DNA from: a virus
DNA length: 35,132 nt
Strand: one strand, 5' to 3'
IMG/VR virus record: IMGVR_UViG_3300032160_000652
Location: 1 to 35,132 of that record
The notes under the pieces were generated by a model. The model was not told the DNA's origin and searched no databases. It saw only the letters and a program-made list of their open reading frames with translations. Each line of letters starts with the position of its first letter. Positions within the stretch are counted from its first letter, which is position 1. The position numbers and the translations under genes are program-made. Shown piece by piece: positions 35,052 to 35,132 of the stretch.

Positions 35052-35132
35052 TGCTTCGCTCGAGTGCGCGGCACATTTGCCAACCCTCATCACGCGTGAC
35101 ACAACCACCTCATGCGCGAACGCCCATGGCAG

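Larger units (their letters stand above)
34818..35132. other. Right-end stretch without a supported gene
   Basis: Apart from the palindrome at 34942-34962 and the 20-base repeat at 35032-35051 I see no supported gene here. A minus-strand frame starting at ATG 34887 encodes a hydrophobic stretch (MLVNSAVPLATALLSVATAL) and might be a small membrane peptide, but it crosses the terminator hairpin and has no good ribosome site. Confidence 0.4.

Noticed and set aside
35000-35060. tRNA gene at the right repeat
   Set aside because: The CTCCCCCACCA string fits an acceptor end, but no T-loop or anticodon arm can be formed upstream.

Overview
The window is about 62% GC and is filled almost entirely with phage-type and mobile-element genes. 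Codon use, the style of the tyrosine recombinase, the small lipoprotein and secreted proteins and the many short ATGA/GTGA-coupled genes all suggest a Rhizobiales alphaproteobacterium of the Bradyrhizobium/Rhodopseudomonas kind. That assignment is inference: no rRNA or housekeeping gene is present to confirm it. Most genes lie on the minus strand. Plus-strand genes form small accessory groups (13.2-15.5 kb, 17.9-19.8 kb, 21.2-21.5 kb, 32.4-33.8 kb).

Region 1-15.8 kb reads right to left as a prophage segment. It begins with a RelE/HigB-HigA toxin-antitoxin pair, secreted or regulatory accessory genes and an XRE regulator. A tightly coupled chain of small proteins follows, then a gpE-like tail assembly chaperone and a TP901-type tape measure protein. 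After these come a cold-shock protein, a NUMOD3-like DNA-binding protein, an SF3-type helicase (DUF5906 class), a candidate repeat-type origin, a ParB-like protein, a small terminase and the start of a GpA-type large terminase that runs off the left edge.

Region 15.9-35.05 kb looks like a second, probably defective element. A tyrosine integrase (16.0-17.1 kb) sits next to a 20-bp sequence that recurs as a direct repeat at 35.03 kb, possibly the two attachment sites. In between are an integrase-proximal pair of small paralogues, accessory genes, a second tape measure-like protein, an HK97-type prohead protease, a coiled-coil protein, a second small terminase, zinc-ribbon and HTH proteins, a RusA-like protein and a DUF3102-like protein. 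No portal, major capsid or complete large terminase gene is visible in either segment.

The most unusual feature is a family of mosaic HTH/DUF3102/ParB-like genes at 21.4-21.8 and 29.0-34.4 kb. Members carry perfect DNA palindromes inside their coding sequence. Paralogues keep the palindrome at a similar place but change its sequence, in one case by compensatory base changes at the same position in two copies. A cluster of six further palindromes lies at 33.9-34.4 kb. The region also holds duplications, frameshifts and chimeric modules, consistent with frequent recombination among short cassettes.
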